Source: Rhodospirillales bacterium (lineage in GTDB: Bacteria; Pseudomonadota; Alphaproteobacteria; Rhodospirillales; WMHbin7). From it: a stretch of DNA of 48,701 nucleotides. How positions within the stretch are numbered: the stretch's first letter is position 1; every line of letters begins with the position of its first letter. The stretch lies in contig JACRJC010000032.1 of the NCBI GenBank assembly GCA_016215555.1, positions 1-48,701 on the forward strand. Reading direction: 5' to 3'. A model generated the notes under the pieces. The model worked only from the letters and a program-made list of their open reading frames with translations. It was not told the origin of the DNA and did no database searches. This document shows positions 26,491 through 34,953 of this stretch, piece by piece. A program made the position numbers and the translations under genes.

Positions 26491-27609
26491 CTACCCATTC
26501 AGGAAATCGAACACCTTCAAGTGAATCAAGTCGTTCCACGTTGCAAAGACGAACAATGCTAGTACCAGAATCAGACCGATTCGGAAACCATATTCTTGCG
26601 CCCGGTCGGATAGAGGGCGACGGATGACACCTTCGATGGCATAGAACAAAAGGTGTCCGCCATCCAGCATGGGGACGGGGAAAAGGTTAATCAACGCCAG
26701 ATTGATCGATAAGACCGCAATAAACATGATGAAATTGGCGATCCCCCCCTGCGCGGCCTCGCCGGAAATCTTGGCGATGCGCAGGGGGCCGCCCAAATCG
26801 CTGGTGTCGCGCTTGCCAACGATCATCTGCCCCACCGCCGACAGGGTCGAGGTCGTAATCAGCCATGTTTGGTTAAAAGATTCGGCCACCGCCGCCCCCG
26901 GCGACAGTTGAACCACCTCGCTATGTTCCATCGAGGCCGAAATGCCCAGCAGAGGGGTTTTGCTGACATTGCCGAAACGATCCGTCAGCTCGGTCATGGT
27001 GGGGGTGACGGAAATCTCAACCGACTGGCCGTCGCGCTCGAGGGCCAGAAGCAGGGTCGAGCCATCGCCAAGCCTGACAATCTGTTGAATTTGCTCGAAT
27101 CGCTCGATCGGACTGCCATTGATGGCGGCAATCCGGTCGCGTTCCTTGATGCCGGCGGCATCGGCGGCCGAACCAGCCGTAACCCCCCCCACCACCGGCG
27201 GCGTCGAGAGCTGTCCGGCGGTCATGAACAACAAGGCCATGACCAAAATGGCGAAGACCAGATTCGCCATCGGGCCCGCCGCAACGATGGCCGACCTTTG
27301 GCCTAAGCGTTTGTGATGAAAGGAAACAGCCTTTTCAGCGGCGGAGAATTCGCGGTTGGTGTCGGGCTTGCTGCTTTCATCCTCGTCGCCGAACATCTTG
27401 ACGAAGCCGCCGAAGGGAATGGCCCCAATCTTCCAGCGGGTGCCGTTCTTGTCGGTAAAGCCCAGCAATTCCTTGCCGAAACCGACCGAAAAGACCTCGA
27501 CCTTGACGCCATTGCGCCGGGCCACCCAGTAATGGCCCATTTCATGGACGAAGACGACGACGGTCAGCAGAACCAGAAAGGGCAGGATGTAATTGACAAG
27601 CATGTCCAA
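26491..27609 (-). CDS. rseP: site-2 protease RseP (RIP metalloprotease)
   Basis: 372 residues, an intramembrane zinc protease. The HEMGH motif is at residues 22-26 inside the first membrane helix. One PDZ domain lies around AGSAADAAGIKERDRIAAING, and the third zinc ligand is in PVPMLDGGHLLFY. E. coli has two PDZ domains, but many alphaproteobacterial forms have one. It cleaves anti-sigma factors and leftover signal peptides. It is followed 43 bp later by bamA and follows dxr. Confidence 0.96.
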   Translation of the reverse strand: MDMLVNYILPFLVLLTVVVFVHEMGHYWVARRNGVKVEVFSVGFGKELLGFTDKNGTRWKIGAIPFGGFVKMFGDEDESSKPDTNREFSAAEKAVSFHHKRLGQRSAIVAAGPMANLVFAILVMALLFMTAGQLSTPPVVGGVTAGSAADAAGIKERDRIAAINGSPIERFEQIQQIVRLGDGSTLLLALERDGQSVEISVTPTMTELTDRFGNVSKTPLLGISASMEHSEVVQLSPGAAVAESFNQTWLITTSTLSAVGQMIVGKRDTSDLGGPLRIAKISGEAAQGGIANFIMFIAVLSINLALINLFPVPMLDGGHLLFYAIEGVIRRPLSDRAQEYGFRIGLILVLALFVFATWNDLIHLKVFDFLNG

Positions 27610-27621
27610 AGAAATAGCTCC

Positions 27622-28791
27622 TTAAACGGCGTAGCTTTTGGCGATGCGCCCGGCCACGGCCCTGGCCTCGGCATCGGCGGCCAGAACGTCCTCGAGCCCG
27701 CCCGGCTCGGAAGCATTGACGGCTTCCATGGTCGCCGCCACCAGCCGGGCAATGTCCAGGAAACCGAGCCTGTGCTCCAGAAACAGGCCCACGGCCACTT
27801 CATTGGCCGCATTCAGAATGGTAGGCATCGTCCCCCCTCTTCGCAAGGCGGCGCGGGCCAATTCCAGCGCGGGAAAGCGTTTGGCGTCGGGGCGCTCGAA
27901 GGTCAGGGTGGCGATTTCGGCGAGATTGAGGCGCGGCACCGGAGCCTGAATGCGCTTGGGCCAGCCCAGCGCGTAGGCGATGGGGGTGCGCATGTCGGGC
28001 GTGCCCAACTGGGCCAGCACAGAGCCATCGACATAGGCGACCAAGCTGTGAATGACCGACTGCGGATGGACCAGGATGTCGATCTTCTCTTCCGGCATGG
28101 CGAACAGGTGATGGGCCTCGATCAGTTCCAGGCCCTTATTCATCATGGTGGCGGAATCGACAGAAATCTTGGCGCCCATGCTCCAATTGGGATGGGCCAC
28201 CGCCTGCTTGGGCGTCACCCTGGCCATCTCGTTGCCGCCCATGGTGCGGAAGGGCCCGCCGGAAGCGGTCAGAATGATCTTCTCGACCTTGTCCAACTGC
28301 AAGAAATCCAGCACCTGGAAAATGGCGCTATGTTCGGAATCGACGGGAATGATGGTGGCCTTTGAGGTCTTCACCGCCCGCGTCACGACATCGCCCGCCG
28401 AGACCAGGGTTTCCTTGTTGGCCAAGCCGATCACGGCGCCGCGCTCGATGGCCTTCAGGGTCGGCTTCAAGCCGGCGGCGCCGACGATGGCGGCCATCAC
28501 CCATTGGGCGGGACGCGCCGCCGCCTCGATCACCGCTTCGTCGCCCGCTGCCACCTCGATGCCGGTTCCGGACAAACCATCCTTCAAGGCGCCGTAGAAT
28601 TCCGGATCGGCCATCACCGCCAGGCTGGGACGCAAGGCCTTGGCCTGTTCGATCAAACGCTCGACATTGCGCCCGGCCACCAGCGCCTCGACGCGATAAG
28701 CCGACGGATCGCGGACCAGAAGGTCAATGGTGTTCATGCCGATCGAGCCGGTCGAACCCAGCACGGTCACGCTCAGGGGCCCGCTTACCAC
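27622..28791 (-). CDS. dxr: 1-deoxy-D-xylulose 5-phosphate reductoisomerase
   Basis: 389 residues. It catalyses the second step of the MEP isoprenoid pathway, which feeds UppS encoded two genes upstream. The NADPH-binding motif VTVLGSTGSIG is at the N-terminus. Metal and substrate residues are in IPVDSEHSAIFQ and KISVDSATMMNKGLE. The frame is open far upstream through cdsA, but homology starts here. A GTG at 28791, with GGGAG about 7 nt upstream and overlapping the cdsA stop, is preferred. Confidence 0.95.
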   Translation of the reverse strand: MVSGPLSVTVLGSTGSIGMNTIDLLVRDPSAYRVEALVAGRNVERLIEQAKALRPSLAVMADPEFYGALKDGLSGTGIEVAAGDEAVIEAAARPAQWVMAAIVGAAGLKPTLKAIERGAVIGLANKETLVSAGDVVTRAVKTSKATIIPVDSEHSAIFQVLDFLQLDKVEKIILTASGGPFRTMGGNEMARVTPKQAVAHPNWSMGAKISVDSATMMNKGLELIEAHHLFAMPEEKIDILVHPQSVIHSLVAYVDGSVLAQLGTPDMRTPIAYALGWPKRIQAPVPRLNLAEIATLTFERPDAKRFPALELARAALRRGGTMPTILNAANEVAVGLFLEHRLGFLDIARLVAATMEAVNASEPGGLEDVLAADAEARAVAGRIAKSYAV

Positions 28792-29582
28792 ACCCACTCT
28801 CCCTCTAAGGTCGCCAGGCGCAAAAGTCCCAGCGCGAATGCCGCCGCCATCAGCCCATCGACACGGTCCAGAAAACCGCCATGGCCGGGAATGAGCTGGC
28901 TGGAATCCTTGGCCCCGGAAAGCCGTTTGACGTGAGATTCGAACAGATCGCCGGCCTGCGCCACCACCGCCAGAACGGCGCCGATCAGACCCAGCTTCAA
29001 GGAACTGGAAACGAAGCCGAACCAGCTGCCAGCCCAGATGGCGATGGCCGCAGCCGCCACCATACCGCCAACCAGTCCGGCCCAGGTCTTTTTCGGGCTG
29101 ATCGACGGAGCCAGCTTGGGTCCGCCGATCGACAAGCCCGCTACATAAGCTCCGATGTCGGTCGCCCAAACGATCAGAAACAGCCAGATGACAAGGCCCT
29201 GACCTTCCGGGGCGGAACGCAGCACCACGAAGGAAGCCAGGGGTAGAAAAATATAGAACCCACCCAGCGCCATCCAGCCGCGGCTGCCAACGGGCGCCAT
29301 CAGACTGGCCACCATAGCCCCCCCCCCCACGACCGCCAGGGCCAGCAGAGGCATGGGCAGAAGAAACAATCCGACGATGGCGGCCAGGCCCAAGGCGATA
29401 CCCGGCACGCCGAAACTGGTCTTGGAAATCAGCAATTCCCATTCCCAGGCCATGATGCCGGCGGCCAGCAACACCAAAGCCTCGAAATAGGGCGTTCCGA
29501 ACCAGATGGCCGCCAGGACCGGCGGCGCCAGCACCGCCGCCGAAACGGTCCGCAACATCAATGAGTTCATGGGAATCGCCAC
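28785..29582 (-). CDS. cdsA: phosphatidate cytidylyltransferase
   Basis: 265 residues with about eight hydrophobic helices. The family signature is at the C-terminal side: HVKRLSGAKDSSQLIPGHGG followed by FLDRVDG. It makes CDP-diacylglycerol for phospholipid synthesis. The start is either the GTG at 29582 or the ATG at 29570 four codons later; neither has a strong ribosome site. It overlaps dxr by 7 nt. Confidence 0.95.
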   Translation of the reverse strand: MAIPMNSLMLRTVSAAVLAPPVLAAIWFGTPYFEALVLLAAGIMAWEWELLISKTSFGVPGIALGLAAIVGLFLLPMPLLALAVVGGGAMVASLMAPVGSRGWMALGGFYIFLPLASFVVLRSAPEGQGLVIWLFLIVWATDIGAYVAGLSIGGPKLAPSISPKKTWAGLVGGMVAAAAIAIWAGSWFGFVSSSLKLGLIGAVLAVVAQAGDLFESHVKRLSGAKDSSQLIPGHGGFLDRVDGLMAAAFALGLLRLATLEGEWVW

Positions 29583-29588
29583 CTGGGA

Positions 29589-30329
29589 TCAGCCCACCTG
29601 ACCGTAGCGGCGGTCGCGCCGATAGAATTCGGCGATCGCTTCTTCCAACTGCGCGCGACCGAATTCCGGCCACAGCACGTCCAGAAAGACGAATTCGGCA
29701 TAGGCCGCCTGCCAAAGCAGGAAATTGCTGATCCGCTTCTCGCCCGAGGTGCGGATCAACAGATCGGGATCGGGAATGCCCGCCGTGAACAGGCGCTGGG
29801 CGAAACTTTCCTCGCTGATCGTCGCCGGATCGAGCGTGCCGGCCTTGGCCTCCTCGGCCATGCGCTGTGCCGCGCTGACGATTTCCTGGCGACCGCCATA
29901 GCTGAGCGCCATCACCACATCCAGCGCGGTATTCGAAGCCGTCTTGGCTTCGGAATCCTCGATCAGCTTGACGATGTCGTCGGACAGGCGCGAGCGGTCG
30001 CCGATGATTCGCAGCCGCACCCCCGCTGAATGCAGTTCCTTGACCTCATTGCGCAGATAAAAGCGCAGCAGCCCCATCAGATCGCTGACCTCGTCGGGCG
30101 AGCGCTTCCAATTCTCGGACGAGAAGCCGAACAAGGTCAGATAGCGCACGCCCATTTCGCGCGCCGCCTTGATGGTGGCGCGAACCGCCTCGGCGCCCTT
30201 GCGATGGCCCGCCGTGCGCGGCAGGCCGCGCGCCTTCGCCCAGCGCCCGTTGCCATCCATGATGATGGCGACATGCGCTGGCGGCGGCGGCGGTTCGCCG
30301 GAAGACAAAAGAGCGCCGGGGCGGCTCAT
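29589..30329 (-). CDS. uppS: (2Z,6E)-undecaprenyl diphosphate synthase
   Basis: 246 residues, cis-prenyltransferase. The active-site Asp is in [20 protein letters not shown], followed by HRKGAEAVR. The C-terminal [19 protein letters not shown] is the substrate-binding signature. It provides the lipid carrier for peptidoglycan and O-antigen. It overlaps frr by 4 nt (ATGA). Confidence 0.97.
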   Translation of the reverse strand: MSRPGALLSSGEPPPPPAHVAIIMDGNGRWAKARGLPRTAGHRKGAEAVRATIKAAREMGVRYLTLFGFSSENWKRSPDEVSDLMGLLRFYLRNEVKELHSAGVRLRIIGDRSRLSDDIVKLIEDSEAKTASNTALDVVMALSYGGRQEIVSAAQRMAEEAKAGTLDPATISEESFAQRLFTAGIPDPDLLIRTSGEKRISNFLLWQAAYAEFVFLDVLWPEFGRAQLEEAIAEFYRRDRRYGQVG

Positions 30330-30892
30330 ACCACCATGATTTCCTTTTCCTTATGGGCCAGGGCCTCATCGACATGCTTGATCGCCTCGTCGGTCAGGGC
30401 CTGAATTTCCTTGTCCTGATGGCGGTGCTCGTCTTCCGAAATCACCTTGTCCTTTTCCATCTTCTTCAAAGCGTCCATGGCGTCGCGGCGCACATTGCGC
30501 ACAGCCACCTTGCCTTGTTCGGCATATTTATGGGCGACCTTGACCAGTTCCTTGCGCCGCTCTTCGTTCAAGGCGGGAATGGGCACGCGCACCATCTGGC
30601 CGTCGGCCATCGGATTGAGGCCCAGACCGGCGTCGCGGATGGCCTTCTCGACCGCCTTGACCATGCCCTTGTCCCAGACCTGCACCGACAGCATGCGGGG
30701 CTCGGGCACATTGACTGTGCCGACCTGGTTGAGCGGCATTTCCTGGCCATAGGCCTCGACGATCACCGGATCGAGCAGCGAGGCCACGGCGCGGCCCGTG
30801 CGCAGGCCCGCGAATTCCTTGCGCACCACTTCGACGGTGCTGTCCATGCGCCGCTTGATATCGGCTTTCAGTTCCTGAACGGTTGCCGCCAT
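30326..30892 (-). CDS. frr: ribosome recycling factor
   Basis: 188 residues, normal length. The three-helix bundle starts [20 protein letters not shown], contains [13 protein letters not shown] and ends [20 protein letters not shown]. It splits post-termination ribosomes with EF-G. It follows pyrH by 19 nt. Confidence 0.97.
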   Translation of the reverse strand: MAATVQELKADIKRRMDSTVEVVRKEFAGLRTGRAVASLLDPVIVEAYGQEMPLNQVGTVNVPEPRMLSVQVWDKGMVKAVEKAIRDAGLGLNPMADGQMVRVPIPALNEERRKELVKVAHKYAEQGKVAVRNVRRDAMDALKKMEKDKVISEDEHRHQDKEIQALTDEAIKHVDEALAHKEKEIMVV

Positions 30893-30911
30893 GGGGCGTT
30901 CTCCTTCGATT

Positions 30912-31634
30912 CTAACCGTTGTCGATCAGCGTATGACGGCCCTTGCCTTGGACGGCCTCGGTGAAAGCGCCGGGATTGTGCAGCGAAAAGACCAGAATGG
31001 GAATGTTGTTCTCGCGCGCGACGGCGATCGCCGCCGCATCCATGACCTTCAAATCCTTGTTCAAGACTTCGGTGAAGGTCAAATGCTCGTAACGGGTGGC
31101 CGTGGGATCCTTCTTGGGATCGGCGGTATAGACGCCATCGACCTGGGTGGCCTTGAACAGCGCGTCACAGCCCATTTCGGCGGCCCGCAAGGCTGCCGCC
31201 GTGTCGGTGGTGAAGAAGGGATTGCCGGTCCCGGCGCCGAAAATCACCACCCGGCCCTTTTCCATATGGCGGATGGCGCGACGGCGGATATAGGGCTCGC
31301 TGATCTGGGCCATCGGAATCGCCGACTGAACGCGGGTAACCACCCCGATTCGTTCCAGCGCGTTCTGGATGGCCAGGGCATTGATGACGGTGGCCAGCAT
31401 GCCCATGTAATCGGCGCTGGCCCGTTCCATGCCCCGCGCCGCACCGGCCAAGCCTCTGAAAATATTACCACCCCCGACCACGACCCCGACCTGGATACCC
31501 AGGGCGGCAACCGATTTCACATCATCGGCCAGACGGGCCAGGGTAGCGTCGTCCAACCCATACTGCCCCTCGCCCATCAATCCCTCGCCCGAGATTTTGA
31601 GCAAGATGCGGCGGAACGGCTTGGCGCTGGACAT
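30912..31634 (-). CDS. pyrH: UMP kinase
   Basis: 240 residues, amino-acid kinase family. [15 protein letters not shown] is the N-terminal phosphate loop. [14 protein letters not shown] and [16 protein letters not shown] are substrate-binding signatures. The start at 31634 (MSSAKPFRR) fits the family; the frame is open for 48 codons upstream without homology. Normally tsf precedes it directly; here the HigBA-type module lies between. Confidence 0.96.
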   Translation of the reverse strand: MSSAKPFRRILLKISGEGLMGEGQYGLDDATLARLADDVKSVAALGIQVGVVVGGGNIFRGLAGAARGMERASADYMGMLATVINALAIQNALERIGVVTRVQSAIPMAQISEPYIRRRAIRHMEKGRVVIFGAGTGNPFFTTDTAAALRAAEMGCDALFKATQVDGVYTADPKKDPTATRYEHLTFTEVLNKDLKVMDAAAIAVARENNIPILVFSLHNPGAFTEAVQGKGRHTLIDNG

Positions 31635-31844
31635 GGATTTTCCCGATGATGACGGTTTGGAAGGCGTTGGCGGGCGGGGATAGTAGCAATCCATGGGGGC
31701 TGGGGCTAGGGGGGAATGTGACGGGGTGGGAGTGGCTAACAGATGGCGGATAGTATAGCCTACGCCTTTTACGGGCATTCGTGGGGCGCAAAAGGATAAG
31801 GGCCTTCAAATCCGGACCCTAATCATGTCTGTGTATGAGTGATC

Positions 31845-31873
31845 TTGCTCAAACGTATCTTATGGGATACAAT
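31845..31873 (+). promoter_or_regulatory. promoter and likely operator of HigBA-type module
   Basis: TTGCTC (31845-31850), a 17-bp spacer and TACAAT (31868-31873). An inverted repeat, GTATC (31855-31859) and GATAC (31866-31870), overlaps the spacer and -10 box and is a likely antitoxin site. The toxin ATG begins only 5 nt after the -10 box, so the transcript may be leaderless. Confidence 0.65.
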
Positions 31874-31878
31874 CATCC

Positions 31879-32169
31879 ATGATCGAGGTCCGCCAGACTG
31901 AAATCTATGCCCGCTGGTTCGCCAAACTGCGAGATCGTCAGGCCAGGGCACGGATTGATGTGCGCATCCGCCGTCTGTCGCTTGGAAATCCCGGCGATGT
32001 CAAATCCGTCGGGGCTGGCATTTCGGAGCTGCGCATCGATTATGGCCCCGGCTATCGTGTTTACTTCACCTATCGGGGCAAAAAACTGGTGATCTTGTTG
32101 GCCGGTGGCGACAAAACAAGCCAGGCTAGCGACATTCACGCCGCGCAGGAATTGGCGCGGCATCTTTAG
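31879..32169 (+). CDS. HigB/RelE-type toxin (addiction module killer protein)
   Basis: 96 residues of the TIGR02683-type RelE/ParE superfamily. The N-terminus is IEVRQTEIYARWFAKLRDRQARARI. The core is ISELRIDYGPGYRVYFTYRGKKLVILLAGGDK, followed by the typical SQASDIHAAQELA tail. It is likely a ribosome-dependent mRNA interferase. No good ribosome site is seen (GGGA is 11 nt away). It precedes its antitoxin, as in higBA systems. Confidence 0.9.
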   Translation: MIEVRQTEIYARWFAKLRDRQARARIDVRIRRLSLGNPGDVKSVGAGISELRIDYGPGYRVYFTYRGKKLVILLAGGDKTSQASDIHAAQELARHL

Positions 32170-32178
32170 GAGACATGC

Positions 32179-32478
32179 ATGCCCAGCACAAAGACCAAAA
32201 CCCTGCCCTGGGATGCGTCGGAACATTTGAAGTCAGAAGCCGACATGGCGGCCTATCTGGAAGCAGCATTGGCCGAGAACGATCCGGCGTTGATCGCAGC
32301 GGCGTTGGGCGATATCGCCAAGGCAAAGGGCATGACACAGATTGCCCGCAAAGCAGGCCTGGGGCGAGAGAGTCTGTACAAGGCGCTCTCCATCGACGGC
32401 CATCCGGAATTCGCCACGATCTTGAAGGTGGTCGAGGCATTGGGGCTGCGCTTGCACGCCACGCAATCCAACGCCTAA
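32179..32478 (+). CDS. HigA-type antitoxin (XRE-like)
   Basis: 99 residues, TIGR02684-type antidote protein. The N-terminal WDASEHLKSEADMAAYLEAAL is followed by a helix-turn-helix at about 50-75 (GMTQIARKAGLGRESLYKAL) and then HPEFATILKVVEALGLRL. It should neutralise the upstream toxin and repress the pair. AGGAG is at good distance from the ATG at 32179; 9 nt separate it from the toxin stop. Confidence 0.92.
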   Translation: MPSTKTKTLPWDASEHLKSEADMAAYLEAALAENDPALIAAALGDIAKAKGMTQIARKAGLGRESLYKALSIDGHPEFATILKVVEALGLRLHATQSNA

Positions 32479-32484
32479 CGAAAA

Positions 32485-32506
32485 GGGCGGACCCGAAGGT
32501 CCGCCC
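32485..32506 (-). terminator. rho-independent terminator shared by tsf and the TA module
   Basis: Nine-bp perfect stem GGGCGGACC / GGTCCGCCC with a 4-nt loop. On the minus strand the loop is TTCG and the stem is followed by TTTT, so it ends rpsB-tsf transcripts and separates them from pyrH. On the plus strand it lies just after the antitoxin gene and may also work there, without a T run. Confidence 0.85.
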
Positions 32507-32523
32507 TGGTCGAATTTCACCAT

Positions 32524-32560
32524 CATCCTTCGAGACGCCGCTTCGCGGCTCCTCAGGATG
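32524..32560. repeat. REP-like palindromic repeat
   Basis: CATCCTTCGAGACGCCG, then CTTCG, then CGGCTCCTCAGGATG: a near-complete imperfect palindrome between the tsf stop and its terminator. Same family as the unit at 46-87. Confidence 0.7.
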
Positions 32561-32566
32561 AGAAAA

Positions 32567-33493
32567 CTACTTCTTGGCCAGCTGCTCGGCCACTTCGGCG
32601 GCGAAATCCTTCTCTTCGCGCTCAATGCCCTCGCCCAGGGCGAAACGCACGAAGCCGGTGATCTGGATCGGAGCGCCCGCTTCCTGGCCCGCCTTCTCGA
32701 CGATCTGCTTAACCCGGGACTCGCCGTCGATGACATAGAGCTGCTCAAGCAGCACCACGTCCTCGTAGAATTTGCGCACGCGCCCTTCCATCATCTTCTC
32801 GATGATGTTGTCGGGCTTGCCGGTGGCGCGGGCCTGTTCGCGCAGAACGTCCTTTTCGCGCTCGAGCGCCGAAGTATCGACGGAATCGACGGTCAGGAAC
32901 TGCGGATTGGCGGCCGCCACATGCATGGCGATCTGCTTGCCGACCTCGGCCAGCTTGGCCTTGTCGCCCGTGCTTTCCAAAGCCACCAGAACGCCGATCT
33001 TGCCCAGGCCGGGCGCTGCTGCGGAATGCATATAGCCGGCCACGATGCCTTCTTTCACCGACAGGCAGGCGGTGCGGCGCAGATTCATGTTCTCGCCGAT
33101 GGTGGCGATCAGACTGGTCAGTTTCTCGGCCACGGTGCCGCCCTCGGGCCAGGCCGAGGATTTCAGCTTTTCAATATCGCCGTCAGCGCCAAGCGCGATC
33201 TCGGCCACCTTCTTGGCATAGGCCTGGAACTGGTCGTTGCGGGCCACGAAATCGGTTTCGGCATTCACCTCGGCCAAAGCGCCCTTGGCGCCCTCGGTGG
33301 CCATGCCAACCAAACCTTCGGCAGCGACGCGGCCCGACTTCTTGGCGGCAGCCGCCAGACCCTTCTTGCGCAGCCAATCGACGGCGGCTTCCAAATCGCC
33401 ATTGGTCTCGCCCAGCGCCTTCTTGCAGTCCATCATGCCGGCGCCGGTCTTTTCGCGCAGATCCTTGACCAGCGCAGCGGTAATCTCGGCCAT
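32567..33493 (-). CDS. tsf: elongation factor Ts
   Basis: 308 residues. The N-terminal UBA-like domain carries [16 protein letters not shown], followed by the EF-Tu-binding core with [12 protein letters not shown] and then [11 protein letters not shown]. It recycles EF-Tu-GDP. It sits 145 bp behind rpsB; the gap contains strong hairpins. Confidence 0.97.
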   Translation of the reverse strand: MAEITAALVKDLREKTGAGMMDCKKALGETNGDLEAAVDWLRKKGLAAAAKKSGRVAAEGLVGMATEGAKGALAEVNAETDFVARNDQFQAYAKKVAEIALGADGDIEKLKSSAWPEGGTVAEKLTSLIATIGENMNLRRTACLSVKEGIVAGYMHSAAAPGLGKIGVLVALESTGDKAKLAEVGKQIAMHVAAANPQFLTVDSVDTSALEREKDVLREQARATGKPDNIIEKMMEGRVRKFYEDVVLLEQLYVIDGESRVKQIVEKAGQEAGAPIQITGFVRFALGEGIEREEKDFAAEVAEQLAKK

Positions 33494-33600
33494 ATTTTGG
33501 CTCCTCTCGTTATTACGCGAGCCCCTTCGGCGCTCGCTAGTTTGTCCCTCGCCGGGCGGGCGCTCGCGCGCCCTTGGCCGCCGCCGAAAGGGCGGCTCGC

Positions 33601-33631
33601 GCCAGCAAGCGAGCAGATGCCGCTTGCTGGC
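33601..33631 (-). terminator. hairpin behind rpsB (attenuator candidate)
   Basis: A perfect 10-bp stem GCCAGCAAGC / GCTTGCTGGC with an 11-nt loop begins 7 nt after the rpsB stop on the minus strand. A second GC-rich stem (GCCGCC/GGCGGC) follows. Neither has a T run, so this may be partial attenuation or RNA processing that sets the rpsB:tsf ratio rather than full termination. Confidence 0.5.
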
Positions 33632-33638
33632 TTAAATC

Positions 33639-34424
33639 TTACTCAGCCGAGGCTTCGGCGGCGGGCTCTTCGGCCAGCGCGGCTTCGACCGGCAATTCGG
33701 CCTGGGCGCCGACATCGATTCCGGCCTTGGTCATCTCGGCCTGAATGCCGTCCAGCACCGAACCCGAAATCAGGTCGCAATACATGTTCACGGCGCGGAT
33801 GGCGTCGTCATTGCCGGGGATCGGGAAAGAGATGCCGTCGGGATCGCTGTTGCTGTCCAGCACCGCCACCACGGGAATGCCCAGCTTGACCGCTTCCTGG
33901 ATGGCGATGGCTTCCTTGTTGGTGTCGATCACGAACATGATGTCGGGGATGCCGCCCATGTCCTTGATGCCGCCCAGCGACAAGTCCAGCTTTTCGCGCT
34001 CGCGCGAGAGGTTCAACTGCTCCTTCTTGGTCAGACCGGCGACATGGCCCGACGCCAACTGCTCTTCCATTTCCTTCAGGCGTTTGATCGAGCGCGAAAT
34101 GGTCTTCCAATTGGTCATCATGCCGCCCAGCCAGCGGTGATTGACATAGTACTGGCCGCATTTCTTGGCGGCCTGGGCCACCGGCTCCTGGGCCGAACGC
34201 TTGGTGCCGACGAACAGCACGCGCCCGCCGCCCGCCACCACGTCGCGCACGGCCTGCATGGCCCGGTGCAGCATGGGAACGGACTGCTGGAGATCGATGA
34301 CATGGATGCCGTTGCGCACGCCGAACAGATAGGGAGCCATCTTGGGGTTCCAACGGCGGGTATTGTGGCCGAAATGAACGCCGGCTTCCAGCAACTGACG
34401 CATCGAGAATTCAGGTAGAGCCAT
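33639..34424 (-). CDS. rpsB: 30S ribosomal protein S2
   Basis: 261 residues. [24 protein letters not shown] is the family start, with [14 protein letters not shown] and the C-terminal [20 protein letters not shown]. An acidic alanine/glutamate-rich tail follows. First gene of the minus-strand translation/envelope cluster. Confidence 0.97.
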   Translation of the reverse strand: MALPEFSMRQLLEAGVHFGHNTRRWNPKMAPYLFGVRNGIHVIDLQQSVPMLHRAMQAVRDVVAGGGRVLFVGTKRSAQEPVAQAAKKCGQYYVNHRWLGGMMTNWKTISRSIKRLKEMEEQLASGHVAGLTKKEQLNLSREREKLDLSLGGIKDMGGIPDIMFVIDTNKEAIAIQEAVKLGIPVVAVLDSNSDPDGISFPIPGNDDAIRAVNMYCDLISGSVLDGIQAEMTKAGIDVGAQAELPVEAALAEEPAAEASAE

Positions 34425-34953
34425 GATAAGTATTCCTTTTCCGGTTAGACGTCGGCGGGTCGTGTGGCCGGTTTCCCGGCACCGGAGGGCAAAGCGAAAG
34501 CCTAGCCCAATACCTGCCTGTGGATTTAGAGGGGCGGGTTGTACCCCCGCCCGCTCATAAATTCAAGGGAAACTTGGGTTAAGCCGTCCGGACTCCGACC
34601 AGGAAGCCATCAACCGGCTATCTTTGAGACCGTCCAGTCAATCAGGGGGATGTCCTGGCCAATTATGAAGCAATACTATGAGAAAGTTGGCTTTCTGGAA
34701 TTGACGGAGGAAAGCGACAGGCCACATACCCATGAAATTATAAAGGGCAATGACAGTTATAATTAGATAAGCACAATAATAACACTTTTTTCTTCTTTGG
34801 AACGCACCATATCATCTTCAAGAGGGGGCCGGTGAGGAGGTGCTTTTGTGGCGTCTAATCATTCGAATTCGTTAAGACGCCCGCCAACGGTCTGACGCCT
34901 GGCCACCAAGAACGACGAAAAACAACAAACAACGATAACAATGGTGCGGGATC
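34425..34953. other. intergenic region between rpsB and the GGDEF-EAL gene
   Basis: 529 bp with divergent transcription at both ends. In the rpsB leader (minus) a GTGCCGG-GAAA-CCGGCCAC hairpin (34464-34482) could be an S2 regulatory structure. A second 7-bp GC hairpin (GGGCGGG/CCCGCCC) lies at 34532-34552. The part from about 34640 to 34850 is clearly lower in GC. An open frame at 34539-34766 shows no recognisable protein and is not called. Confidence 0.5.

Noticed and set aside
28792..29715. N-terminal extension of dxr by about 300 codons, as a possible fusion protein
   Set aside because: The extension lies in another frame of cdsA and uppS and has no homology; dxr of normal length starts at 28791.
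34539..34766. 75-codon open frame upstream of the GGDEF-EAL gene
   Set aside because: No recognisable family, no clear ribosome site and mixed composition across the frame; chance cannot be excluded.
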